DNA from: Oscillospiraceae bacterium
Lineage (GTDB): Bacteria; Bacillota; Clostridia; Oscillospirales; Oscillospiraceae
Reading direction: 5' to 3'
NCBI GenBank assembly: GCA_031282225.1
Contig: JAITEC010000096.1
Location: 1 to 7,001, forward strand
Length of the DNA stretch: 7,001 nucleotides
The notes beneath the pieces are model-generated. The model ran no database searches. It was not told where the DNA came from and worked only from the letters and a program-made list of their open reading frames with translations. Position numbers and translations under genes: made by a program. Of the stretch, positions 1-5,855 are shown piece by piece; position 1 is the stretch's first letter; the number at the start of each line of letters is the position of its first letter.

Positions 1-1044
1 GCCATGGGTCTCATAGACGCAGCTATGCCGCCGCTCACCGAGGAAGAACTCATCGAGTCCATTGAGGGCATAGGCCGCGTCATGAATGGCTTCGGCATAA
101 CAGCGTGCATAGACGCGAACATGACATTCGACCAGATGCGCGCCTACCTGCAGGCGAAAAAACGCGGCCGCCTCACATACCGCGCCTCCATGATGTTCTA
201 CCTCGACAAAGCCTGGGGCGACGTGGACTACCACCTGCGGCGCATACGCGAGATGCCATGCGTCACCGGTTTCGGCGACGACATGCTCAAGCTCAACGGC
301 ATAAAAGTGACGCTCGACGGAATACCGGCTACCGGCACTGCCGCCATGAGAGAACCTTACGCGCATATGCCGGAAACCAGCGGTTATACTACTATAACCG
401 AGGACGAGATGCTGTCAGTAGCGCGCGAGGCCGCGAAATACAACTGGCAGATCGGCGTCCACTGCTGCGGGGACCGCTCGGCCGATATCGCCATTCGCTC
501 GTTCATAGAGGCGTACAAAGTAAATCCGTCCGACGCGCGCCACTATATTATCCACCACGCCGTAGTGAGGCCGGATCAGCTGCCCCTCATGAGGGAGCAT
601 GGCATACCGATAACAGTACAGCCTACCATTGCGCTGCAGATGGGTGAGCAACCGCTCATCGGCGCGGGGATGGAGCGGCGATACCAGCAGTTCAAGGCAT
701 TCACGGACGCCGGCATCCTTGTTGGGGGCTCGTCCGACGCCCCTGTCACGAGCTGCTCCCCTTTCACGGAGATGTATGCCGCAATTACCCGCCTCGGAGC
801 CGACGGAAACGTGTATTCGCCCGATCAGGCGCTGTCGGCGGCACAGTGCGTCGCCATGTGGACAAAGGCGAGCGCGTACTTCTCGCACGACGACGACAAA
901 ATGGGTTCTATCGAGCCCGGCAATTTGGCCGACTGGGCGCTCATCGACACGGACATATTAAACGCGGCGCCGGAGGCCATACTTAACGCGCGCGTCATAA
1001 TGACCGTGCTCGGCGGCAAAACCGTCTATGAGGCTTCGCAGTGA
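1..1044 (+). CDS. YtcJ-like metal-dependent amidohydrolase, C-terminal part (5' end cut by window)
   Basis: The frame is open from base 1, so this is the C-terminal part (about 347 residues) of a longer protein; family members usually have about 530-550 residues. The missing front would carry the first metal ligands (HxH). Numbering from the Met at base 4, visible blocks are GITACIDAN (31-39), LKLNGIKVTLDG (95-106), the metal-site region GVHCCGD (151-157, His153), IIHHAVV (182-188) and GSSDAPV (242-248, Asp245), followed by an Amidohydro_3-like tail ending in a GNLADWALID strand. Such enzymes hydrolyse C-N bonds through a metal-activated water; substrates are mostly unknown. HCCGD replaces the more usual HAxGD. 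The ATG at base 4 is internal to the family alignment and is probably not the start. The TGA stop overlaps the GTG of the next gene, implying cotranscription. The family call is firm; the substrate cannot be named. Confidence 0.9.
   Translation, partial: AMGLIDAAMPPLTEEELIESIEGIGRVMNGFGITACIDANMTFDQMRAYLQAKKRGRLTYRASMMFYLDKAWGDVDYHLRRIREMPCVTGFGDDMLKLNGIKVTLDGIPATGTAAMREPYAHMPETSGYTTITEDEMLSVAREAAKYNWQIGVHCCGDRSADIAIRSFIEAYKVNPSDARHYIIHHAVVRPDQLPLMREHGIPITVQPTIALQMGEQPLIGAGMERRYQQFKAFTDAGILVGGSSDAPVTSCSPFTEMYAAITRLGADGNVYSPDQALSAAQCVAMWTKASAYFSHDDDKMGSIEPGNLADWALIDTDILNAAPEAILNARVIMTVLGGKTVYEASQ
1030..1033 (+). promoter_or_regulatory. Ribosome binding site (GAGG) inside the upstream gene
   Basis: GAGG sits 7 bases before the GTG at 1041, inside the last codons of the amidohydrolase. 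It supports a GTG start and translational coupling over the 4-base GTGA overlap. Confidence 0.6.
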
Positions 1045-1682
1045 AAAACACCGTGATAACGATAGCGCGCGGCTTTGGGAGCGGCGGGCTCGAGATAGCC
1101 GACAAGCTGTCGGCTGCCCTTGGTATCCCGTGTTTTGAGCGCCAGCTCATAAAAATGGCGTCCGACTACAGCGGGATAAACGAGAGCCTCTTCGCGCGCA
1201 ACGACGAGAAGCTGTCCGCCCCGCTGTTCGCCAAAAACCTTCGCGGCATATTCAACATAGACTCGCCCGCGCCCAGTCCCGCCTCCGGCGAGTTTGTATC
1301 TGACGACTCCCTTTTTCAGATCCAGGCGAAAATAATACGCGACCTGGCAAACCGAGTATCTTGCGTAATAGTGGGCAAGTGCGCCAACAAGATACTCGCG
1401 CAGTGGAAAAACACGGTTTCCGTGTTCATCTACGCGCCGCGCGAGGCGTGCGTGCGCTCCGTAATGAACAAGCTGTGCGTCAGCGAGCGCGAGGCGGCAA
1501 AGATGATAGCAAAGACAGACAGATACCGCTCGGCGTACTACAAATACTACACCGGCGGCGGGACATGGAGGGATCCGGACGACTACGACCTCATAATCAA
1601 CAGCGAGCGCATAGGCCGCGACGCGTGCGTCGAACTGATAAAAGCTTACGCGGCGCAAAAGAGCGGCACGAGCGCGCCTTGA
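1041..1682 (+). CDS. Cytidylate kinase-like family protein
   Basis: A 213-residue protein of the cytidylate-kinase-like family (Pfam Cytidylate_kin2 type). It opens with ITIARGFGSGG (6-16), a P-loop-like turn at the expected place, then LGIPCFERQLI (27-37), VIVGKCANKIL (109-119) and the C-terminal pattern KTDRYRSAYYKYYTG (158-172) with DYDLIINSERIG (181-192), all typical of this group. The turn is GSGG, not the GSGKS/T of true CMP kinases, so the phosphate-binding lysine is absent there. Nucleotide kinase activity is therefore unproven. The start is the GTG at 1041, which shares GTGA with the stop of the amidohydrolase; a GAGG lies 7 bases upstream (1030-1033). Fifteen of its 19 isoleucines use ATA. 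The role is unknown; translational coupling suggests it is expressed with the upstream hydrolase. Confidence 0.88.
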   Translation: MKNTVITIARGFGSGGLEIADKLSAALGIPCFERQLIKMASDYSGINESLFARNDEKLSAPLFAKNLRGIFNIDSPAPSPASGEFVSDDSLFQIQAKIIRDLANRVSCVIVGKCANKILAQWKNTVSVFIYAPREACVRSVMNKLCVSEREAAKMIAKTDRYRSAYYKYYTGGGTWRDPDDYDLIINSERIGRDACVELIKAYAAQKSGTSAP

Positions 1683-1707
1683 CACCGCCTCAGGTTCGGC
1701 ATAAACT
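1679..1707 (+). promoter_or_regulatory. Putative sigma-A promoter for the M20 hydrolase gene
   Basis: A perfect -35 hexamer TTGACA lies at 1679-1684. After exactly 17 bases comes TAAACT at 1702-1707, which matches 4 of 6 bases of the TATAAT consensus. The -35 box overlaps the TGA stop of the kinase-like gene (1680-1682). A start site near 1714 would leave a leader of about 30 bases containing the strong ribosome binding site at 1731-1737. The consensus match and spacing are seen directly; promoter activity is inferred. Confidence 0.55.
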
Positions 1708-1730
1708 GATGCCTGCGGAATTTTGTGAAC

Positions 1731-1737
1731 AAGGAGG
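1731..1737 (+). promoter_or_regulatory. Strong ribosome binding site AAGGAGG
   Basis: A full AAGGAGG is placed 7 bases before the ATG at 1745. It fixes the start of the M20 hydrolase and rules out the long in-frame extension upstream that overlaps the kinase-like gene. An in-frame GTG at 1739 is too close to the site to be used. Confidence 0.85.
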
Positions 1738-1744
1738 CGTGGAC

Positions 1745-3007
1745 ATGGACATCAAAGCGCTCGCGGCGCTGTACGGTCCGGAGACTATTGAGATGCGGCG
1801 CCACCTGCACCGCAATCCGGAGCTGTCAAACTCAGAGGAGGGCACTGTCAAATTCATCGGGGAGAAGCTCGAGGAGTACGGCATTGAGTACATTGAGGTC
1901 GATAAGGGCGGCATCCTGGGGTTCATTGGCGGCGCGGGCGAGGGCGCGGTACTGCTGCGCGCCGACATAGACGCGCTGCCTATACGAGAAAATCTCCGCA
2001 ACCTAAAGCGCGAGCGCGCCGTGATCTCTCAAAACGACGGCGTGCAACACGCCTGCGGGCACGATGCGCACACCGCCATGCTGCTCACTGCCGCCAAGAT
2101 ACTCAGCGAGCGCGAGCGCGAGGGCGAGCTCGGCCCCGGCGGGGCAGTGCTCCTCTTCGAGCGAGGGGAGGAGGGCACGGGCAACCTGCGTTACCTGCTG
2201 CGGCATATCATTAGCAAGGGGATGCGCATATCTGCCGCGCACGCCATACACGTCCGTCCCGACCTCGACGCGGGGCGGGTACATATCCCGCAGGGGCCCG
2301 TCATGGCGGGGACCGCCGGTTTTCAAGTGACGCTGCGCGGCCGCGGGGGGCACGGCTCGCGACCCGACCGGTCGAACAACCCGGTGGACTGCTTTGTCGC
2401 CGTGTACAACGCGCTTGTGTCGATAAGGCTCAGGCGCACATCGCCGTTTGAGCCGTTCACATTTTCAATAGGCCTGTTGTCCGGCGGCGACAAGGGCAAC
2501 ATCATCCCCTCGGAGCTGACATTCGGCGGCTCCGCGCGGTTTTACAGCATGGAGGCCGGAGAGGCGTTTGCGGAGGAGTTTGGGCGCGTGCTAACAGGCA
2601 CGGCGGCGGCCTACGGCATGCAGTTCGACGGCGGGGATGTCCGCCTCGGGTTCCCAACGGTCAACCACGGCGATCTCGCGCGTTTCGCGCGCGAGGCGGC
2701 GCTCTCGGCGCTAGGCGATGGCGTCCTCTCCGACGGCGAGCCGCTCATGGGCAGCGAGAGCTTTGCCGCCGTCGCCCGCCTGTGGCCGTCGGTCATGGCG
2801 CTGCTCGGCGTGCGCAATGTCGAACTGGGCTCCGGCGCGGACCTGCACAGCGAGTTTTTCGACATCGACGAGTCCGCGCTGCAGATCGGCGTCGCCGAGA
2901 CGGTCTCCTTCGCCGCCTCTTTCCTAAAATCCCGCCCCGCCCTGTCCCCTCTCCCCTCGCCCGACATAGACGACCTCCTCGCCAGGATCGGCGGCCCGGG
3001 GCTGTAG
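1745..3007 (+). CDS. M20D-type amidohydrolase / metallopeptidase
   Basis: A 420-residue protein of the M20 family, subfamily D (IAA-amino-acid hydrolase, hippurate hydrolase and N-acyl-amino-acid amidohydrolase type), which cleaves acyl-amino-acid amide bonds with two metal ions. Visible blocks are MRRHLHRNPELS (17-28), LLRADIDALP (70-79), the metal-site motif HACGHD (102-107), the catalytic Glu pair in RGEEG (140-144), HAIHVRPDL (166-174), the dimerisation-domain GGHGSRPD (201-208), NIIPSE (252-257), GSESF (336-340) and the last metal ligand in LHSEFFDIDE (His368). Cys104 marks the M20D type. Differences from textbook members: RGEE in place of PAEE, and a charged loop between DALP and HACGHD about five residues longer than I expect. 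There is no signal peptide, so it should be cytoplasmic. The C-terminus adds a Pro-rich tail (about 397-406). Length fits the family (about 390-420). Substrate unknown. Confidence 0.93.
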   Translation: MDIKALAALYGPETIEMRRHLHRNPELSNSEEGTVKFIGEKLEEYGIEYIEVDKGGILGFIGGAGEGAVLLRADIDALPIRENLRNLKRERAVISQNDGVQHACGHDAHTAMLLTAAKILSEREREGELGPGGAVLLFERGEEGTGNLRYLLRHIISKGMRISAAHAIHVRPDLDAGRVHIPQGPVMAGTAGFQVTLRGRGGHGSRPDRSNNPVDCFVAVYNALVSIRLRRTSPFEPFTFSIGLLSGGDKGNIIPSELTFGGSARFYSMEAGEAFAEEFGRVLTGTAAAYGMQFDGGDVRLGFPTVNHGDLARFAREAALSALGDGVLSDGEPLMGSESFAAVARLWPSVMALLGVRNVELGSGADLHSEFFDIDESALQIGVAETVSFAASFLKSRPALSPLPSPDIDDLLARIGGPGL

Positions 3008-3019
3008 AGGCGGTATTTT

Positions 3020-3042
3020 GCCCGCGCGATTTATCGCCGGGC
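3020..3042. repeat. GC-rich hairpin between convergent genes, stop codon in its loop
   Basis: The arms 3020-3029 and 3034-3042 pair in nine base pairs with a single bulged C at 3025 and a TTTA loop (3030-3033). The loop contains the stop codon of the minus-strand acyltransferase (3031-3033), and the plus-strand M20 gene stops 12 bases before the hairpin. Neither strand has a T-tract after the hairpin, so it is not a canonical intrinsic terminator. It could still be a transcript-end or stabilising structure for both mRNAs. Confidence 0.5.
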
Positions 3043-4284
3043 GGCGCTGTGCGCCAGGGCGTGGTTGTACAGTTCCTCTGTCGCGAGGGCTATCTTCGTC
3101 ACGGACACGTCGCGGCCCTCGGGGTATATGTACAGCGTGTCGTCCGGCGTGTTCAAGTCCACGCAGTCGCGGCCGCGCTTTTTGTAGTTGTACTCGATGT
3201 GGCACGAGTAGAGCGACAGCGGCTTCCAACACACGGTATACGGCGCCCCGCCGCAGTCTCCGCTCAGCGTGAAGCCGTCCATGCCGTGCCTTAGCGTAGC
3301 CGTGCCGATATCCACGAAACCGCGCGCGTTGGGCAGGGAGTGCACGCGCGCCGAAGTCTCGAGCGAGTACTCGCCGCCGGCCACCTCTCGGCGGACGTTT
3401 TCGCGCTCCCACTCGTACCAGTCGGGCACATGGAAAAACTCCGTGTCGCCCGCATCGGCGCGCAGATCCCCAAGCTCGGTCATGGTCCAGCGCTTCCCGC
3501 ACGATGAGCACCAAAGTCGCTCGCGCGCGGAATCCATGCGGTACTCCGTCCCACAGTTCGGGCACTGATACAGCACCTTGTGCAAGCCCTCGGCACGCCT
3601 GGGGCTCCTCACTTCCATCCCATTGTCGCGCTGCCACTTGAAATCGTCGTATACGAACGCGTCGCGAAGGCGCGCGTTGATCTCGTCAACGGGCAGCATC
3701 TGGGTCTGTTCGCGCGTGAATAGGTGACGCATCTCCGCGCGCAGTCCGCGCACCCTCCGCTTTCTGCCCCAAAACGGGTTTGATATGTGGTGCCCGTGCA
3801 TGATGAGCGTGACGACAGGTATGCCGAGCAGCCGCACGAACTTCCCAATGGAGTCAGGCAGGACGGCGTTAGTGCCGCAGAGCGAATAGCGCGCCTCCGG
3901 AAACAGAACAACTATCTGCCCATTGTCACGGGCGTGCACCATGTTCCTTACAAGCTGCATGGAGTTCGTGAATTTGCGTATCCCAATGCCACCCGCGTTC
4001 CGCAGAAGCCACTCCTTGCCGATAAAGCCGTCTATGGCCACGACATAGCTTGCACGGCACGGGAATATCGCGGCGGTCATGATCATGAAATCAAGAAAAG
4101 CGTTGTGGTTGCACAGCAGCAAGTACGGCGGCTTTACTCCGTCCATGTCTGTCTTTGCTATTTTCGAGCCCTTTATCCACTTGACGGGAAAGCTCAGCGC
4201 CCACGTCACAGGCGTCAGGTACCGCCTCTGCGGGATGGGGGGCCTCGCCATGTCGAACCGTTTGAATTGACCTATCATAATCAC
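3031..4284 (-). CDS. Lysophospholipid acyltransferase-like protein (PlsC type) with zinc-ribbon C-terminal extension
   Basis: A 417-residue protein. Residues about 45-215 resemble the PlsC/LPLAT fold: the catalytic HX4D motif is NHNAFLD (59-65; His60, Asp65), and a second block FPEARYS (128-134) matches the FPEGxRS motif with Gly replaced by Ala. The family transfers acyl groups to lysophospholipids at the membrane, usually making phosphatidic acid. The protein continues well beyond a standalone PlsC (about 200-250 residues): CPNC (241-244) and CSSC (259-262) form a zinc ribbon, followed by about 150 residues with alternating hydrophobic segments and no motif I recognise. No strong transmembrane helix is seen; the segment near 26-38 is only moderately hydrophobic. 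The start is GTG at 4284 (AAAGGG 5 bases upstream), or ATG at 4278. It is divergent from the exported-protein gene and convergent with the M20 gene. The acyltransferase fold is confident; substrate and tail function are not. Confidence 0.85.
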   Translation of the reverse strand: MIMIGQFKRFDMARPPIPQRRYLTPVTWALSFPVKWIKGSKIAKTDMDGVKPPYLLLCNHNAFLDFMIMTAAIFPCRASYVVAIDGFIGKEWLLRNAGGIGIRKFTNSMQLVRNMVHARDNGQIVVLFPEARYSLCGTNAVLPDSIGKFVRLLGIPVVTLIMHGHHISNPFWGRKRRVRGLRAEMRHLFTREQTQMLPVDEINARLRDAFVYDDFKWQRDNGMEVRSPRRAEGLHKVLYQCPNCGTEYRMDSARERLWCSSCGKRWTMTELGDLRADAGDTEFFHVPDWYEWERENVRREVAGGEYSLETSARVHSLPNARGFVDIGTATLRHGMDGFTLSGDCGGAPYTVCWKPLSLYSCHIEYNYKKRGRDCVDLNTPDDTLYIYPEGRDVSVTKIALATEELYNHALAHSAARR

Positions 4285-4289
4285 GCACG

Positions 4290-4295
4290 CCCTTT
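4290..4295 (-). promoter_or_regulatory. Weak ribosome binding site AAAGGG
   Basis: On the minus strand AAAGGG lies 5 bases before the GTG at 4284 and 11 bases before the ATG at 4278. It does not decide clearly between the two starts. The surrounding 4290-4325 is distinctly AT-rich, but I found no convincing -35/-10 pair for this gene. Confidence 0.4.
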
Positions 4296-4324
4296 ACATT
4301 GTATTTATTCGTAACTAATTGTTG

Positions 4325-4353
4325 TTGCATTCGGCGCCGGAATACGGTATGCT
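4325..4353 (+). promoter_or_regulatory. Candidate promoter for the exported-protein / TatD unit
   Basis: TTGCAT (4325-4330) and TATGCT (4348-4353) are separated by 17 bases, matching 3 of 6 and 4 of 6 consensus bases. An alternative -10, TAAAAT at 4365-4370 (5 of 6), has no matching -35. One of these probably drives the two genes to the right; the choice is uncertain. Confidence 0.3.
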
Positions 4354-4384
4354 AGCGGACACCGTAAAATTAAGCCGCACCGTA
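4343..4384. repeat. CACCGTA direct repeats with an inverted TACGGT copy
   Basis: CACCGTA occurs at 4360-4366 and 4378-4384, 18 bases apart. TACGGT, the reverse complement of ACCGTA, is at 4343-4348 and touches the candidate -10. The first pair (4343-4348 with 4361-4366) can form a 6-bp stem; the second repeat abuts the ribosome binding site. The repeats are short and may be chance or an operator. Confidence 0.35.
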
Positions 4385-4385
4385 T

Positions 4386-4392
4386 GGGAGGT
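4386..4392 (+). promoter_or_regulatory. Ribosome binding site GGGAGGT deciding the start at 4402
   Basis: GGGAGGT ends 9 bases before the ATG at 4402. The other in-frame ATG at 4384 overlaps this site, so 4402 is the likely start; it also gives a typical signal sequence beginning MKR. Confidence 0.75.
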
Positions 4393-4401
4393 GGCACTGA
4401 A

Positions 4402-5055
4402 ATGAAGAGGTTAATCAGCCGCGTGTTGCCGCTGGTCGCCGGCGCCGCGCTCGGAGCCGGGCTGTTGCTCTCGGGCATATACGCCACAGGCGGCGGACTC
4501 GTGGACAACTTGCCCGGCATCTCACGGCCGCCGGACGGCGGAGACCCCACGCGCAACTCCAGCCTCGTCGCCAGGGCTTATGACATACTCGACACGTTAA
4601 AAAACAGCGACTACGAATCGCTCGCGCGCTCCGTGCACCCCGAGTACGGAGTGATATTCGCCCCCTACGCCACTATATCCCTGCCGTCGAACAAGCGCTT
4701 TACCGAAGGCCAGGTGTCGTCTTTCGGTGTCGACGCCAACACATATGTCTGGGGCGTGTACGACGGGAGCGGCGAACCCATCGAGCTATCGCCCGCCGCG
4801 TATTTCGCGCGTTTTGTGTACAACAAGGATTTCGCGCGCGCGCCTGTCGTCGGCGTCAACTACACTGTCAGGTCGGGCAACGCGCTGGAGAATGTAACCG
4901 ATGTGTTCCCGGACGCGCAGTACGTGGATTTCTACTTCCCCGGCGACGACAAGGGCGCCGACAGCCGCGACTGGAACAGTCTGCGCCTCGGTTTCGAGGA
5001 TTACAGCGGGACGCTGTGCCTTACGGTCATAATCCACAGCGAGTGGACTGCCTGA
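4402..5055 (+). CDS. Exported or membrane-anchored protein of unknown function
   Basis: A 217-residue protein. It begins with a classic export signal: basic MKRLISR (1-7), then a hydrophobic stretch (8-28) ending in GIYA, where signal peptidase I could cut; otherwise it is an N-terminal anchor. There is no lipobox cysteine. A Gly/Pro-rich linker (29-51) leads to a globular domain (55-217) with SLARSVHPEYGVIFAPY (73-89), YVWGVYDGSGEPI (115-127) and FVYNKDF (138-144). From memory, these phrases resemble a conserved uncharacterised secreted protein of Bacillota, and the layout suggests a small alpha+beta (NTF2-like?) fold; this is not verified. It lies 29 bases upstream of the TatD-family gene on the same strand, so they are probably one operon. 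No function can be assigned. The only cysteine is Cys206. Confidence 0.8.
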   Translation: MKRLISRVLPLVAGAALGAGLLLSGIYATGGGLVDNLPGISRPPDGGDPTRNSSLVARAYDILDTLKNSDYESLARSVHPEYGVIFAPYATISLPSNKRFTEGQVSSFGVDANTYVWGVYDGSGEPIELSPAAYFARFVYNKDFARAPVVGVNYTVRSGNALENVTDVFPDAQYVDFYFPGDDKGADSRDWNSLRLGFEDYSGTLCLTVIIHSEWTA

Positions 5056-5066
5056 GCGCCCGTGCC

Positions 5067-5074
5067 GGAGGTGA
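5067..5074 (+). promoter_or_regulatory. Ribosome binding site GGAGGTGA
   Basis: An 8-base match to the 16S anti-Shine-Dalgarno lies 10 bases before the ATG at 5085. It fixes the TatD start; in-frame codons further upstream overlap the preceding gene. Confidence 0.75.
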
Positions 5075-5084
5075 AACGGTAAAT

Positions 5085-5855
5085 ATGCTGTTCGATACCC
5101 ACGCGCACTATGACGACGAGCGCTTTGACGGGGACCTAGACGCCGTGATGGCGCAAATGCCCGGTGCCGGCATATCGTATATACTCAACGCGTCGAGTAA
5201 CATACCCGCCGCAGAAAAAGGTCTGTCGATAGCGGAGCGCTACCCCTTCGTATACGCCGCCGTCGGCGTGCACCCGCACGACGCAAAGGACATGGACGGC
5301 AGTTCCGTCGGCGCGATGGAGCGGCTGCTCCGCCACCCAAAAGCGCTTGCCGTCGGAGAAATAGGGCTCGACTACCACTACGACCTGTCCCCTCGCAGCG
5401 TACAAAAGCTCCGCTTTGCCGAGCAGCTCGATATGGCGCGGCGCGTGCGCAAACCCGTAATAATTCACGAGCGCGAATCATGGGCGGACATGCTGGAGAT
5501 AATATCGGGCTGCGGCGTACTCTTGGGAGTGATCCACTGCTTTTCCGGCGACTGGGACGCGGCGAAACGCATCTTGGACATGGGATGGTACCTGTCGTTC
5601 ACCGGCATCATAACGTTCAAAAACGCGCGCCGCGCGCTGGAGGTGGCGGCAAAGATACCGCCCGACCGCATCATGATAGAGACCGACAGCCCATATCTGT
5701 CGCCCGAGCCAGTCCGCGGCTCGCGGAACAGCTCGGTGAATCTCGTTCACATTGCCCGCGCCCTCGCGGGAGCGCGCGGCATGTCTGCCGAGGAACTGGC
5801 GGCGGTGACCACAGCCAACGCGACGAGGTTTTTCGGCATACCGCCGCAAACTTAA
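5085..5855 (+). CDS. tatD: TatD family metal-dependent deoxyribonuclease
   Basis: A 256-residue TIM-barrel hydrolase of the TatD family, with the usual family length (about 255-265). All expected metal ligands are present: DTHAH (4-8; His6, His8), GEIGLDYHYD (91-100; Glu92), the PVIIHERE block (His128), HCFSG (151-155; His151) and ETDSPYL (199-205; Asp201). The C-terminal NATRFFGI (245-252) is also typical. Family members are cytoplasmic Mg/Mn-dependent 3'-5' exonucleases or DNases implicated in DNA repair and fragmentation; some act as D-aminoacyl-tRNA deacylases or have other hydrolase activities, so the precise substrate is not fixed by sequence. In many Bacillota this gene lies near rnmV and rsmA; here it follows a gene for an unknown exported protein. 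Its TAA stop overlaps the end of polC on the other strand. Confidence 0.95.
   Translation: MLFDTHAHYDDERFDGDLDAVMAQMPGAGISYILNASSNIPAAEKGLSIAERYPFVYAAVGVHPHDAKDMDGSSVGAMERLLRHPKALAVGEIGLDYHYDLSPRSVQKLRFAEQLDMARRVRKPVIIHERESWADMLEIISGCGVLLGVIHCFSGDWDAAKRILDMGWYLSFTGIITFKNARRALEVAAKIPPDRIMIETDSPYLSPEPVRGSRNSSVNLVHIARALAGARGMSAEELAAVTTANATRFFGIPPQT

Noticed and set aside
1026..1685. 219-codon minus-strand open frame opposite the kinase-like gene
   Set aside because: It mirrors a GC-rich coding strand almost exactly, has no family resemblance, and the plus-strand protein is clearly real.
1361..1744. Long in-frame extension of the M20 reading frame into the kinase-like gene
   Set aside because: It overlaps a well-supported gene, its sequence is Arg-rich frame shadow, and AAGGAGG plus the MDIKALAALYG start at 1745 match the family.
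2105..2126. GCGAGC-like tandem repeat in the M20 gene
   Set aside because: It encodes a short SEREREGEL stretch in frame; a local low-complexity codon run, too short to call a repeat element.
2924..3637. 237-codon minus-strand open frame overlapping the acyltransferase tail
   Set aside because: It is out of frame with the acyltransferase, Arg/Ala-rich with no motif, whereas the in-frame tail has paired CxxC motifs.
4298..4303. TACAAT as a minus-strand -10 for the acyltransferase gene
   Set aside because: The start site would fall on the ribosome binding site, and no -35 hexamer is found 16-18 bases upstream.
5834..5846. Small CGGC/GCCG stem near the tatD end as a possible terminator
   Set aside because: Only 4 bp, inside the coding region, and not followed by a T-tract on either strand.
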